A DNA stretch of 23,889 nucleotides from an uncultured Spirochaetia bacterium (GCA_937967705.1 CALCJG010000351.1:1-23889), one strand, 5' to 3'. Positions 16,068-23,889 are shown, counted from the first letter of the stretch. The notes: generated from the sequence alone by a model not told the origin. Translations and numbers: made by a program.

Positions 16068-16719
16068 GAACCTCCTTTTCAAAATAGACTGAACGCTCAG
16101 ATATCTGTACAATCTCTCTCAGTGCGTTGTAGTCCTCCCAATGATGCAGCTGTCTCAGGTATTCTCGGTTGGTTATGCTTTTTTCGTACTGCAGGGCTTT
16201 GCGGTGGTTGAAATAGAGCCAGAGGGCGTTGAGAATCAGGGAAATCGCCTCCCTGTAAGACCCCAGGGACATAAGTCGCTCCGCTTCTTTCAGCTCCTTC
16301 TCGTAGTCCAGGGAGTAGATGTCCAGCAGGGCGTTCTTATCGGCAGTGTTCAGGGACGCATCTCGATTCCTCTTCCATCTGCGCATCAGGCGGAAAAGGA
16401 GGAAGAGGACCAGTAGCAGAATGCCGGCGTAAAAAACGAGGGAGAAGTAGGGCGATATTCTGAAAGCCGCTGCGAGGAATTCCCAAAACCTGTTGAGAAG
16501 ATCGTTTATCTTTTTAAGTAGCGAATCCGCCTCCGGGGGCAGTTTCTTGTTCCCGTCATCCTCCTGATAGAGATACTTCTGCTGGTTGACAATGGTATCC
16601 AGTTTCTGCCGCACATAAGACCGCTCATTTCCCCTGAGGGGAGATGAGAAAAGCGGCAGGCTGATCAGCAAGAGGGCGATGAGCCGTTTAGCGATGATCT
16701 TTTTCCTGCTGAATATCAT
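16012..16719 (-). CDS. DUF4129-domain membrane protein
   Basis: A 235-residue protein with an N-terminal signal-like hydrophobic segment (about residues 13-28), an extracytoplasmic stretch, a membrane span (about 93-112) and a basic cytoplasmic part. The cytoplasmic part carries the DUF4129 pattern: EAERLMSLGSYREAISLILNALWLYF-type helices, then NREYLRQL and a late ISERSVYFEKEV segment. This domain is a partner of DUF4350/MoxR clusters of unknown function. The start ATG has only a weak ribosome-binding site and overlaps the upstream membrane-protein gene by 32 bases, so coupling is likely. Confidence 0.78.
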   Translation of the reverse strand: MIFSRKKIIAKRLIALLLISLPLFSSPLRGNERSYVRQKLDTIVNQQKYLYQEDDGNKKLPPEADSLLKKINDLLNRFWEFLAAAFRISPYFSLVFYAGILLLVLFLLFRLMRRWKRNRDASLNTADKNALLDIYSLDYEKELKEAERLMSLGSYREAISLILNALWLYFNHRKALQYEKSITNREYLRQLHHWEDYNALREIVQISERSVYFEKEVHESDCRKILASVADLISR

Positions 16720-17584
16720 TGATCAGGGCGGTCCCCTCTTTCAGGTTTCTGATATTATAGTACTTCAGCGTCAGAGCGATGTTGAGGATGGGACTCATGA
16801 GCAGGAGAATGATATTGTTCGCGATCACCTGGATGATGAAGAGGTAAGCGTACTTCTGATAAAAGTCCACCATGAAGTTGGGGTCCATCTGCCCCTGATT
16901 GCTCATAATGCTCTTGAAGAGATTGACGTAGGGAATGATCAGCATGCCGTAGGTAATGATGGAAGAGATGAAGGAATAGGTGAAGAAGTATACCAGCGGT
17001 ATGACGAACGTGGACCAGAAATAACCGTTGACCAGGGAAAAACTTCGTCCGATGGCGCCGAAGACCCAGCGATCCTCAAGCATAACCGTCTGGGGGACGA
17101 AGGTCATGTAAACGGCCAGGATGAAGAAGGGGATGACACAGAAGAAGAAACCGAAGGTCATAAGCATCATGGCGAAAATGGTCGTTAGGAACAGGGGAAA
17201 GAGCTTTTTCAGCGTTGCCACAGCCACATCAACTTCCGTGGTATTGATGCCTTTCAGTTTATCGTCGATGCCCCGTATCACTCCGGCGTTGACGCAGAGA
17301 TAAAAGGCGGTATAGACGAGGCTAACGATAAAAACGTAACCCATCATTTCCAAGAGACCGGCAGCTCCCTGCTGGGACATGGATGCGGGGTCCATGTTCT
17401 TGAACAATTCCGTATAGAGGTCGATCAGCCGGTAGGTAGTGAGCACCATCAGGATGATGGCGGGAACGAAAAAATAGCTGAGAATTTTTATAAAGAAGAG
17501 AAAATGCTTTTTATATAGAGCCAGCGTTTGATTGATGATGTCGTCAAATTTCATTTCCTTAATGAGATTTAGTTCCTGATCCAT
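16688..17584 (-). CDS. Multi-span membrane protein (GDPD-membrane-domain/DUF7847-like)
   Basis: A 298-residue integral membrane protein with about six spans and a cytoplasmic N-terminus (MKFDDIINQTLALYKKHFLFF). The layout, including the central VPQTVMLEDRWVFGAIGRSF followed by SLVNGYFWSTF, resembles the membrane domain found beside glycerophosphodiester phosphodiesterase and in DUF4129/DUF4350 clusters. No enzymatic domain is present. A TTG at 17590 would add two residues; I chose ATG 17584, which has AGGGG about eight bases upstream. Its end overlaps the DUF4129 gene. It probably forms a membrane assembly with the two following proteins, which is inference from gene order. Confidence 0.75.
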   Translation of the reverse strand: MDQELNLIKEMKFDDIINQTLALYKKHFLFFIKILSYFFVPAIILMVLTTYRLIDLYTELFKNMDPASMSQQGAAGLLEMMGYVFIVSLVYTAFYLCVNAGVIRGIDDKLKGINTTEVDVAVATLKKLFPLFLTTIFAMMLMTFGFFFCVIPFFILAVYMTFVPQTVMLEDRWVFGAIGRSFSLVNGYFWSTFVIPLVYFFTYSFISSIITYGMLIIPYVNLFKSIMSNQGQMDPNFMVDFYQKYAYLFIIQVIANNIILLLMSPILNIALTLKYYNIRNLKEGTALINDIQQEKDHR

Positions 17585-17638
17585 GATCAATGCCCCTACC
17601 TGTTCATATAGTTTTCGGTCAACGGCGTTCTGCTGTTT

Positions 17639-18013
17639 TTATAGTTCCCGTGTTACACTATAGAGCAGAAAAAGAAAAGTAAAAAATATCAGGAGTATCC
17701 CTGAGAGATGTCTGTTGTTTCTGACTAAGGACGTTAGGGAGTTGAAGAGAAAGTCGGATAGCAGAAAGGGAATAGAGCCTATTAACATGAAAAAGAAAAG
17801 GATGCCAAAAGGGTGATAGTTAATGGCCTGGATAAGATCCCCCCGGGAGGTGTAATACACGCTGTGTGTCATTCCGCAGAGGGGACAGCGAAAATGGAGG
17901 AATTTCTTAAACAGGCAGATCTCCCCGTCGATTAGACCCGGGGGGAGGAGATACAGGAATATCAGCACCAGCATAATCAGGGAGAGGATGATATAACGTT
18001 CGGTTCGTCCCAT
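17639..18013 (-). CDS. DUF2752-domain membrane protein
   Basis: A 124-residue membrane protein with three or four spans. It shows the DUF2752 signature: Cys33, then FRCPLCGMTHS with Cys43 and Cys46, then GDLIQAINYHPFG. The two cysteine groups near the membrane face may bind metal or form a disulphide. The function of this family is unknown; members often accompany small membrane-protein clusters. The ATG at 18013 has a weak ribosome-binding site. It lies 24 bases after the 3-hydroxybutyryl-CoA dehydrogenase gene and 54 bases before the next membrane-protein gene. Confidence 0.82.
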   Translation of the reverse strand: MGRTERYIILSLIMLVLIFLYLLPPGLIDGEICLFKKFLHFRCPLCGMTHSVYYTSRGDLIQAINYHPFGILFFFMLIGSIPFLLSDFLFNSLTSLVRNNRHLSGILLIFFTFLFLLYSVTREL

Positions 18014-18037
18014 GGTCGTTTCGCTGAAAAAATTGGA

Positions 18038-18880
18038 TCAGTAGGTGTAAAATCCCCGTCCCGATTTACGCCCTAGATAACCGGCGGCCACATAGTTCTT
18101 CAGCAGAGGACAGGGCCTGTATTTGGAATCGGAAAAACCCCGGTGCAGTTCCTCGATGACAGCCAGAACCACATCCAGCCCTATCATATCCGCCAGCTTC
18201 AGGGGTCCCATGGGCATGTTCATTCCCAGGGTCATTACCTTGTCGATGGATTCTACGGTACCGGCGCCTTCATAGAGGGCGTAAATCGCTTCATTGATCA
18301 TGGGGATCACAATTCGGTTGAGCAGAAATCCGGGATAATCCTTGGATTCCACGAAAATCTTTCCGAATCGCTTGACGATGGATTTTACGGTTTCGAAGGT
18401 CTCACGGGTCGTAGCCATGCCGCAGATGATCTCGACGAGACGCATGGCCCGGACAGGGTTCAGGAAATGCAGGCCGATGACGGATTCGGGCCTCTTGGTG
18501 TAGGAGGCGAGCACCGTGATGGGGAGGGAGGAGGTATTGGTGGCCAGAATCGTGCCTCCCTTGCAGATGCTGTCGAGTTTATGGAATATCTCCCCCTTGG
18601 CTTCCAGGTTTTCAGGGGCACATTCGAGGACGATGTCGGCATTGACGAAATCCTTGAGGTTCTTATGCAGGCGGATATGGGAGATGATCTCCCCCACCCG
18701 GTTCTGTTCCAGCTTTTGTTCCCGTACATAACGGTTCAGGCGATCACGGATCATCTCAAAAGAGTTTCTCAGCTTGATCTCATCGATATCGTACAGCATG
18801 ACCTGAAAGCCCTTTTCTGCAGCCAGCTGAGCAATGTCGGAGCCCATGATACCCGCGCCGATGATGCCGAAGACTTCCAT
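18038..18880 (-). CDS. hbd: 3-hydroxybutyryl-CoA dehydrogenase
   Basis: A 280-residue NAD(P)-dependent dehydrogenase that interconverts 3-hydroxyacyl-CoA and acetoacyl-CoA, used in butyrate/butanol-type fermentation or fatty-acid oxidation. The Rossmann motif GAGIMG is at 8-13, ATNTSSLPI near 113-121, and GLHFLNPV contains the catalytic His138 with its partner Glu150. The length equals the single-function clostridial-type enzyme. No crotonase, thiolase or acyl-CoA dehydrogenase gene is adjacent, so pathway context is missing here. GAGGAAA lies before the ATG, 14 bases after the upstream gene, indicating co-transcription with the 2-hydroxyacid dehydrogenase and mnmA. Confidence 0.9.
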   Translation of the reverse strand: MEVFGIIGAGIMGSDIAQLAAEKGFQVMLYDIDEIKLRNSFEMIRDRLNRYVREQKLEQNRVGEIISHIRLHKNLKDFVNADIVLECAPENLEAKGEIFHKLDSICKGGTILATNTSSLPITVLASYTKRPESVIGLHFLNPVRAMRLVEIICGMATTRETFETVKSIVKRFGKIFVESKDYPGFLLNRIVIPMINEAIYALYEGAGTVESIDKVMTLGMNMPMGPLKLADMIGLDVVLAVIEELHRGFSDSKYRPCPLLKNYVAAGYLGRKSGRGFYTY

Positions 18881-18894
18881 AGGATTTCCTCACA

Positions 18895-19851
18895 TTAATT
18901 GACGATGTTTCTTTCCTTCCCCTGAAGGAAGGATGATATATTATCTGCTATCTCCCTTACAAGCCTTTTTCGGGATTCCAGGCTGGCCCAGGCGATGTGC
19001 GGTGTCAGGATGAGACGGGGTGCGGAGAGGAGAGGATCATCAGCGTCCGGGGGCTCTTTTTCCATGACATCCAGTGCGGCCCCTTTGATGGTTCCGGCAT
19101 GAAGGGCCTCGCAGAGATCCGCAGGATTAACCAGGGGTCCCCGGGCCATGTTGATCAGAAATCCCTCCCTTTTCATGTGATTAAAAAAGTCACGATTGAT
19201 GATATGCCGATTCTCCGCCGTAAGAGGCATGTGCAGGGATACGAAGTCCGAGCATTCCGCCAGCGAATGGAGTTTCAGACGGGGGATTTCGTCGGGGTAA
19301 GACACGCCATCTCGTTTGAGGGCGACGACTTTCATACCAAAGGCCGATGCCAGCCGGGCCACCTCTCTCCCGATGGCCCCCAGACCCAGTATGCCCAGCG
19401 TCCGGTCCTTCAAATCGAAGGTGGGCCATGTGCCCAGGGTGTAGATGGGTGAGAGGCTCCAACTCCCGTTCCGGGCAGCTTCCGCGTAGGATATCAGGTT
19501 GGTTGACAGAGCCAGAAGGAAGGTCATGGTGAGTTGTGCCACGGAGGTTGTAGAATAACCCGGAACGTTGGCAACGGCTATACTCCTTTGCCGGGCTGTA
19601 AGTGTATCGATGTTGTTATAGCCTGTAGCGGCTACGGCAATGAATTTCAGATTCGGACAGCGCTCAAGTACGGCTCTGTCAATCAGGGTCTTGTTGGTAA
19701 TGGCCACTTCCGCATCTCTGAGCCTCGTTATGGTCTCCTCATGCGAGGAGACCGGGTAGTCATGGTACCAACCGATTTGCGAGAGGGGACTCATATCCAT
19801 ATCACCGTAGTCGACGGTGGATGCGTCCAGAAAAACGATTCGGGTCGTCAT
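18895..19851 (-). CDS. D-2-hydroxyacid dehydrogenase (glycerate dehydrogenase/hydroxypyruvate reductase-like)
   Basis: A 318-residue NAD(P)-dependent oxidoreductase of the D-isomer 2-hydroxyacid dehydrogenase family. The nucleotide site GLGAIG is at 156-161. The catalytic triad is Arg237 (NMARGPLVN), Glu266 (DVMEKEP) and His285 (TPHIAWAS), with the standard 29- and 19-residue spacing. The substrate loop VAATGYNNID (73-82) and NVPGYSTTSVAQ resemble HprA-type glycerate dehydrogenases, so hydroxypyruvate or glyoxylate is the likely substrate; lactate or phosphoglycerate is less likely. GGAGG precedes the ATG by nine bases. It begins 15 bases after mnmA in the same operon. Confidence 0.88.
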   Translation of the reverse strand: MTTRIVFLDASTVDYGDMDMSPLSQIGWYHDYPVSSHEETITRLRDAEVAITNKTLIDRAVLERCPNLKFIAVAATGYNNIDTLTARQRSIAVANVPGYSTTSVAQLTMTFLLALSTNLISYAEAARNGSWSLSPIYTLGTWPTFDLKDRTLGILGLGAIGREVARLASAFGMKVVALKRDGVSYPDEIPRLKLHSLAECSDFVSLHMPLTAENRHIINRDFFNHMKREGFLINMARGPLVNPADLCEALHAGTIKGAALDVMEKEPPDADDPLLSAPRLILTPHIAWASLESRKRLVREIADNISSFLQGKERNIVN

Positions 19852-19866
19852 ATCATGCTTCCTCCG

Positions 19867-20943
19867 TTATATGGCTTTTTCTATCCAGCCGCCGGCGAGG
19901 ATGTCTCCTCCGGCATCATAAAAAACAGCGGCCTGGCCGGGTGTCACTCCCGTCTGGGGACTCTCGAAGAACACCTGTAAACCGGAATCAGTCTCCTCCA
20001 GTCGAGCGGGTACCCCTTTCTGGGCTGAGCGGATTTTGACCCATACTTCCCGGCCCTGGAGTCTTTGAGCCTTCATAAAATTGAGGTTCCGCGCCAGAAA
20101 ACCCTTCCTGAATAGATCTTCCCGGGGACCGGCCACAAGAATGTTGTGTTCGGCATCTATCTCCACGACATAGAGGGGATGGGGGGCGGCTATACCCAGC
20201 CCCCGGCGCTGTCCTATGGTGTAACGGTGTATTCCCCTGTGCCTTCCCAGGATATTACCCTCTCTGTCCAAGATGTCGCCCGGAGGGGGGATCTGGGCGG
20301 TTCGCCTTTCTATATAGGAGGGGTAATCGTCATCGGGCACAAAGCATATCTCTTGGCTCTCCGGCTTGTTGGCCACCCTCAGGCCTATATTAGCGGCCAT
20401 TCTGCGGATTTCGGATTTGGTGAAATCACCCAGGGGAAAGAGGGTATCCTTAAGGATTTCCTGGGGGAGCATTGCTAGAAAATAGGACTGGTCCTTGTCG
20501 AGGTCATGCCCCCGGGAAACGTAAAAGGGATCGGGGGGCCCGCCGCCCATGCGGGCATAATGACCTGTGGCCAGCTTTTCGCATCCCAGGGAATGGGCCG
20601 TATCCATAAGTTTCCTGAACTTGATGCGGGCATTGCAAACCAGGCAGGGGCTGGGAGTTTTACCGGAAAGGTATAGCCGGCAGAAGGGATCGATTATCTC
20701 GCGGGAAAAGACTTCTTCGACGTCGAGGAGATAATGACGAAAGTGATATTCTCGGGCCAGGGCCTGGGCGTCGGCGATGTTTTCCGGGGAGCAGCATACG
20801 TCAAATCGGGGTCCGGAGTTGTCCATCTCCGAGCAGAGCAGGATCTTTGCCGTCAATCCAATGATTTCATGGCCCTGCCGCTGCAGCAGAACAGACGCGA
20901 GGGAGGAATCGACACCCCCGCTCATGGCAACGGCAATTTTCAT
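19867..20943 (-). CDS. mnmA: tRNA-specific 2-thiouridylase MnmA
   Basis: A 358-residue enzyme that makes the 2-thio group of wobble uridine 34 in tRNAs for Lys, Glu and Gln. The ATP-pyrophosphatase loop SGGVDSS is at 8-14, and the catalytic cysteines are expected at Cys100 (TPSPCLVCN) and Cys200 (SQEICF). Cys103 completes the three-Cys set that in some MnmA proteins holds an iron-sulfur cluster. GHYAR, DKDQSYFL and YTIGQRRGLG are further family blocks, and the length is normal. GAGGTG lies before the ATG. The 54-base gap after the peptidase gene allows co-transcription. No cysteine desulfurase gene is adjacent. Confidence 0.95.
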   Translation of the reverse strand: MKIAVAMSGGVDSSLASVLLQRQGHEIIGLTAKILLCSEMDNSGPRFDVCCSPENIADAQALAREYHFRHYLLDVEEVFSREIIDPFCRLYLSGKTPSPCLVCNARIKFRKLMDTAHSLGCEKLATGHYARMGGGPPDPFYVSRGHDLDKDQSYFLAMLPQEILKDTLFPLGDFTKSEIRRMAANIGLRVANKPESQEICFVPDDDYPSYIERRTAQIPPPGDILDREGNILGRHRGIHRYTIGQRRGLGIAAPHPLYVVEIDAEHNILVAGPREDLFRKGFLARNLNFMKAQRLQGREVWVKIRSAQKGVPARLEETDSGLQVFFESPQTGVTPGQAAVFYDAGGDILAGGWIEKAI

Positions 20944-20997
20944 GACACACCTCGATGGGGAAAAAATCAGGGTAGCGATACCGGAAAATAGAGTGGA

Positions 20998-21993
20998 TTA
21001 CCAGATCTTGCGCATGTAGGGATAGGGATTAATAGCCACTCCCCCGAGATGAACCTCGTAATGACAGTGATTACCCGTGGCGTTCCCTGTCTGGCCCACA
21101 TAGGCGATGACCTGTCCCTTTTTGACCTTCTGCCCCGATCCTACAATGATTTTAGAGCAGTGTCCGTAAACCGTCTCAAATCCGTACCTATGCTTGATGC
21201 GCACCATATATCCCAGACCCCCGCCCCATCCTGTTGAGGCCACTTCTCCCGGGGCCGTGGCGCGAATTTCCGTACCGCTGGAGGCTGCAATGTCTATGCC
21301 CCTGTGGAAATCCCTCCCGAAACCGAAGGGGGATCTACGCCACCCGAAAAGGGAGGTGATGTGTCCCCTGTTGGGAACGATAGAGGGGGTGTCGTTGATG
21401 ATTTTGCTACGGACATCGATGAAGTTCTTTATCGTCTTAACGGTGTTGGTCGTACAAATGAGATCCTTCTGCAGGTTTTTCAGGATGAATATCTCTTCGG
21501 GAAGGATGGTCTTCATCTTGTTGAGTTCCTTCATCTCCTCCTTGTCCATCTCGTAGTCCCAAATCCTGTCAGTGCCGCCGTCATTACCTGCGGACAGCTC
21601 ATAGAGTTCCTCGATGTCCGGTTTGATCTCATCGAAGAGTTCCGATATCTTGTTGGTATGCTTCTCGAACCGAAGGAGATGGGAGCGGATGTCTTTGTAG
21701 TTATTCAGGAGCTCTCTTTCCTCACGCTTGATGCTGGCGTTCTTGATAATGGCGTAGGAGGAAGAGAGCAGAATGATTACAAAGAGTATGACGAAAAAGG
21801 AGATGAAAAACTTGGATATCTGAAAGTTAAAGATTCTCTTTTCATTGTGGGGAATGAACATGACGGTCATCTTCTCATGACCCTTTTCAAGAAATTTCTC
21901 CCATCTCTTGGAATAATCTCTCTTGTAGAGATAGAGCTTTTCGGAAAATCTTTGCCGAAAACGGCCCTGGTATTGTTTGATTTTAAACTTCAT
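20998..21993 (-). CDS. Membrane-anchored M23 (LytM) peptidase
   Basis: A 331-residue protein with a basic cytoplasmic N-terminus (1-60, including MTVMFIPHNEKRIFNFQIS), one span (about 61-84), a coiled-coil-like periplasmic region (85-200) and a C-terminal LytM domain. The zinc ligands are present: His230 and Asp234 (HRGIDIAA) and His311 in HCHYEV, with His278 in YGHCS and His309. It is therefore likely an active peptidoglycan endopeptidase rather than a degenerate activator. FGWRRSP, GWGGGLGYMV and YVGQTGNATG are standard M23 blocks. GAGAAG precedes the ATG. A good promoter lies about 155 bases upstream and may drive the genes that follow. Confidence 0.9.
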   Translation of the reverse strand: MKFKIKQYQGRFRQRFSEKLYLYKRDYSKRWEKFLEKGHEKMTVMFIPHNEKRIFNFQISKFFISFFVILFVIILLSSSYAIIKNASIKREERELLNNYKDIRSHLLRFEKHTNKISELFDEIKPDIEELYELSAGNDGGTDRIWDYEMDKEEMKELNKMKTILPEEIFILKNLQKDLICTTNTVKTIKNFIDVRSKIINDTPSIVPNRGHITSLFGWRRSPFGFGRDFHRGIDIAASSGTEIRATAPGEVASTGWGGGLGYMVRIKHRYGFETVYGHCSKIIVGSGQKVKKGQVIAYVGQTGNATGNHCHYEVHLGGVAINPYPYMRKIW

Positions 21994-22154
21994 GATGTCT
22001 TCTCACAGGTCTGTAAAATTGCTCATCAGGACGCCCCTAGGTTCTTATCGGTCCTCGTCCCGGTCAGGGATGACATCTTTTCTTGTGGGTAATGCCGGGC
22101 GTTGGGAGCGCTGCTGAAGGCTTAATAATTAAAACGGACAGGTCTTTAAAAGGA

Positions 22155-22183
22155 AATATAGAACAGATGGTTCTCTTTTTCAA
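22155..22183 (-). promoter_or_regulatory. Sigma70-type promoter upstream of the M23 peptidase gene
   Basis: On the minus strand TTGAAA (22183-22178) and TATATT (22160-22155) are separated by exactly 17 bases. The predicted start is near 22148, giving a leader of about 155 bases before the ATG at 21993. The 214-base gap (21994-22207) otherwise shows no gene and no clear terminator. Confidence 0.6.
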
Positions 22184-22207
22184 TCATTTTTTACAAACAA
22201 ACCGCTC

Positions 22208-23302
22208 TCAGAACCTTTTCCGGTATTTTAATGACAGGTACAGGAGCAGGAAGGCTGCCGTGATCAGAATGCAGGAGGCCAGGGGGATGATCAGATAGAT
22301 CATGCCCGTAAGGCTTATAAGAAAGAAAACTATGGAAAAGAATTCCTTTTTCGTAATGTATTTCAAGCTGAGAACGAGACGGGCGATCCTGTCATCCGCC
22401 GGCAGTTTCTGAAGGAATTCTTTATCGTAGGTGACCAGCGAGGCGGAGTCGGTATGTCTGTGCAGAAAGGAGATCATGACGGACAGCATGATGAGAAGGC
22501 CGGTAAAAAGCAGTCCTATGAAGATATAAGGAACGTATCCCAATGTATTGATAAAGAAGAGGTACGATGCGGCGCCCAGGAAAAGAAGCAGGGTCATATT
22601 GTCGCTGATCGTGTCCAGCCATCCTCCGATCTTGGAAACCTTAAAGGTGAACTTGGCCACCTCGCCGTCCACCCCGTCAAGCACCGAGGCTGTCTGAAAG
22701 AGCAGTCCTCCCAGGACGATATAGAGATATTCATTGAAAAGAAGAAAAACGGCGCTTAGTATTCCCGTGATCATGTTAATGATCGTAAGATAATTGGGGT
22801 GAATACGGGTATTGGCCAAAAGGGAGCTGATGGGTATGGAGATTCGCTTATTGATCTTCTGGGCAATAAATCCCCCGGTATTACGAATGATGGTCTCCTT
22901 GGCCATCCGGGCTCCCCTTGCAAAGGCGGTTGGTGTATCCAGGCGGAAGATATCCCTTCCCTCCTGAGGTGTCCAGAGCCCCTTACGGCCGGCAAAGTAC
23001 CGTTCAGGATCGTTAAAATAGTGGATCTGCAGAAAGGCGTTCGTGGGGATCTCATAGACGGATGCCCCTTTGGGAGGGGATGTGTTCTCATGAATTATGG
23101 AATCCCCCAAATTCTTCAGATGCTTTTTGATATGATTCTCGTAAAATGCCTTCTCGTCAGGGGATAAATCGAGATACAGGTTTTTAATGCCTGCCCGGGA
23201 GAGTACAAGAATGTTGCGTTCGAGCGGGTGGAGGCCGCAGATCTTATTCCGAAAGAGAGCGTTTTTTGACTCGGTACGAAGCAGGGCGGTATCTGGAATC
23301 AT
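22208..23302 (-). CDS. CDP-alcohol phosphatidyltransferase with N-terminal extension
   Basis: A 364-residue membrane enzyme. The C-terminal part (about 165-360) is a CDP-alcohol phosphotransferase with several spans and the catalytic motif at 212-234: Asp212, Gly213, Ala216, Gly226, Asp230 and Asp234 are present, but the usual Arg after Ala is Lys217. It transfers a phospho-alcohol from a CDP-linked donor, probably in phospholipid synthesis. The first about 140 residues contain PLERNILVLSRAGIKNLYLD and RYFAGRKGLWTPQEG, recalling nucleotidyltransferase domains fused to such enzymes (as in inositol-phosphate lipid synthesis). They are shorter and lack a visible nucleotide-binding loop, so this part may be degenerate. 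GGGGAAG precedes the ATG at 23302. Confidence 0.82.
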   Translation of the reverse strand: MIPDTALLRTESKNALFRNKICGLHPLERNILVLSRAGIKNLYLDLSPDEKAFYENHIKKHLKNLGDSIIHENTSPPKGASVYEIPTNAFLQIHYFNDPERYFAGRKGLWTPQEGRDIFRLDTPTAFARGARMAKETIIRNTGGFIAQKINKRISIPISSLLANTRIHPNYLTIINMITGILSAVFLLFNEYLYIVLGGLLFQTASVLDGVDGEVAKFTFKVSKIGGWLDTISDNMTLLLFLGAASYLFFINTLGYVPYIFIGLLFTGLLIMLSVMISFLHRHTDSASLVTYDKEFLQKLPADDRIARLVLSLKYITKKEFFSIVFFLISLTGMIYLIIPLASCILITAAFLLLYLSLKYRKRF

Positions 23303-23434
23303 GGTTTCTTCCCCGGGGGTAATGGCTCTAAAATCCTCTGAGGGCCATGATCGATGGTTTCCGGGTATTGATCAAGATTAATTTCACGGTTTTTTTGTTG
23401 CGGCATCGAGGGTCGGGGGTTATCGTAGGGTGAG

Positions 23435-23740
23435 ATGAAGACGGCAGGAAAGAACAGCCAGGAAAAGAGGGCGATAGTGGATATCCAGGTTACCCCCAAA
23501 TCCTCACGAAGCAAAATCCAGGTGGAAGAAGGCGGGATGGTCAGGGTCTATCTGAATGCACCGCCGGCGGACGGAAAGGCCAACGCGGAATGCCTGGCGC
23601 TGTTTTCAAAAACACTCGGCGTACCCAAATCGAGAATACACATTGAGAAGGGGGAGGCGGGCAGGCGGAAAAGGCTTCTCATCCTGGGCATGACGACAGA
23701 GGAGGTAATCAAAATCCTGAAGGGGGAGGAGAGAGGGTGA
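23435..23740 (+). CDS. DUF167/YggU family protein
   Basis: A 101-residue small protein of the YggU (DUF167) family, widely conserved but without known function. The family pattern is clear: VDIQVTPKSSRSKI, VRVYLNAPPADGKANAECL (about residues 36-54), LGVPKSRIHIEKGEAGRRKRL. The length is typical. ATG 23435 follows a weak GGGTGAG. The gene is divergent from the phosphatidyltransferase gene, with 132 bases between the starts. Its stop overlaps the GTG start of the next gene (GTGA), so the two are coupled. Confidence 0.88.
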   Translation: MKTAGKNSQEKRAIVDIQVTPKSSRSKIQVEEGGMVRVYLNAPPADGKANAECLALFSKTLGVPKSRIHIEKGEAGRRKRLLILGMTTEEVIKILKGEERG

Positions 23741-23889
23741 TAAGCATTCGGAGGCGGTGGAGATTCCTGATCTTCCTGACAGCTCTTTGCATGGTGGAAC
23801 TGATGTGTTCACCGAAATGGACACGCAATGACCGGATGGAGGGATTTTGCAAGGGCCATCTGCGGGTCTATGTGCGGGTGGACATCAGG
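23737..23889 (+). CDS. Start of a probable exported protein (runs off right edge)
   Basis: Fifty-one codons are present from a GTG overlapping the upstream stop, with GGAGGAGAG (23726-23734) just before it. The product begins with a basic segment (ISIRRRWR), then a hydrophobic core of about 14 residues ending VELMCSP, like a signal peptide. The Cys after ELM could be a lipoprotein acylation site under the relaxed lipobox rules of spirochaetes, but it does not fit the strict consensus. The remaining 24 residues are too few to assign a family. Confidence 0.6.
   Translation, partial: MISIRRRWRFLIFLTALCMVELMCSPKWTRNDRMEGFCKGHLRVYVRVDIR

Noticed and set aside
21994..22110. CTGATGAG on the minus strand near 22027, flanked by GGACG/CGTCC, suggested a hammerhead ribozyme.
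   Set aside because: The required GAAA core and a third stem are missing; it lies in an ordinary leader.
23299..23514. Minus-strand frame of 71 codons (TTG start) or 35 codons (ATG 23406) ending in an ATGA overlap with the phosphatidyltransferase gene.
   Set aside because: The long form overlaps the well-supported DUF167 gene, the short form has no ribosome-binding site, and neither resembles a known protein. The ATGA overlap alone is weak support.
1..23889. CRISPR arrays, insertion sequences, integrases, attachment sites, tRNA or rRNA genes.
   Set aside because: No direct repeat series, transposase or integrase motif, or tRNA-like arm set was found anywhere in the window.

Overview
The window is 23.9 kb of roughly half-GC bacterial DNA from a motile, probably facultatively or strictly anaerobic bacterium. 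A spirochaete (Spirochaetota) is my best guess. The reasons are a HAMP-less multi-span chemotaxis receptor, class III (anaerobic) ribonucleotide reductase genes, a bacteriohemerythrin, several small proteins with no obvious Gram-positive or proteobacterial counterpart, and a relaxed lipoprotein-like start at the right edge. This is inference: there is no rRNA or other phylogenetic marker, and no tRNA, CRISPR array, insertion sequence or phage gene. It looks like ordinary chromosome.

Layout. (1) 1-750, minus: 5' end of an aconitase gene. (2) 900-3189, plus: tightly overlapping genes for a bacteriohemerythrin, a SanA-like DUF218 membrane protein and a BaiN/HI0933-type flavoprotein. (3) 3274-5255, plus: a two-span membrane protein overlapping a DHA2-type MFS exporter. 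(4) 5430-8761, plus: chemotaxis receptor, ketopantoate-reductase-like protein, and a stand-alone MetH-reactivation-like protein. (5) 8749-9662, minus: a J-domain protein coupled to a tiny membrane protein. (6) 9847-11005, plus: an unrecognised helical protein and a YbjN/type III chaperone-like protein. (7) 11016-11534, minus: a secreted protein of unknown function. (8) 11629-14853, plus: the anaerobic ribonucleotide reductase locus. (9) 14868-23302, minus: nine co-directional genes (CDP-alcohol phosphatidyltransferase, M23 peptidase, MnmA, 2-hydroxyacid dehydrogenase, 3-hydroxybutyryl-CoA dehydrogenase, DUF2752, a multi-span membrane protein, DUF4129, DUF4350). (10) 23435-23889, plus: a DUF167/YggU protein and the start of a probable exported protein.

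The most interesting part is the nrdD locus. A strong promoter drives an approximately 235-nt leader containing two mutually exclusive stems that share one strand, a layout typical of a regulatory RNA switch; I could not match it to a known riboswitch class. The reductase is also split: the 693-residue NrdD ends before the glycyl-radical site, which is encoded by a separate 56-codon reading frame with its own strong ribosome-binding site. The two parts lie in the same frame, separated by one amber codon and ten sense codons, so either independent translation or amber readthrough is possible. nrdG, the activase, overlaps the small gene.

Other points worth attention: a DUF4350-DUF4129-membrane-protein module without a MoxR ATPase or DUF58 gene in view, an orphan MetH-activation-like protein with a C-terminal Cys cluster, and a C-terminal J-domain protein translationally coupled to a one-span membrane peptide.
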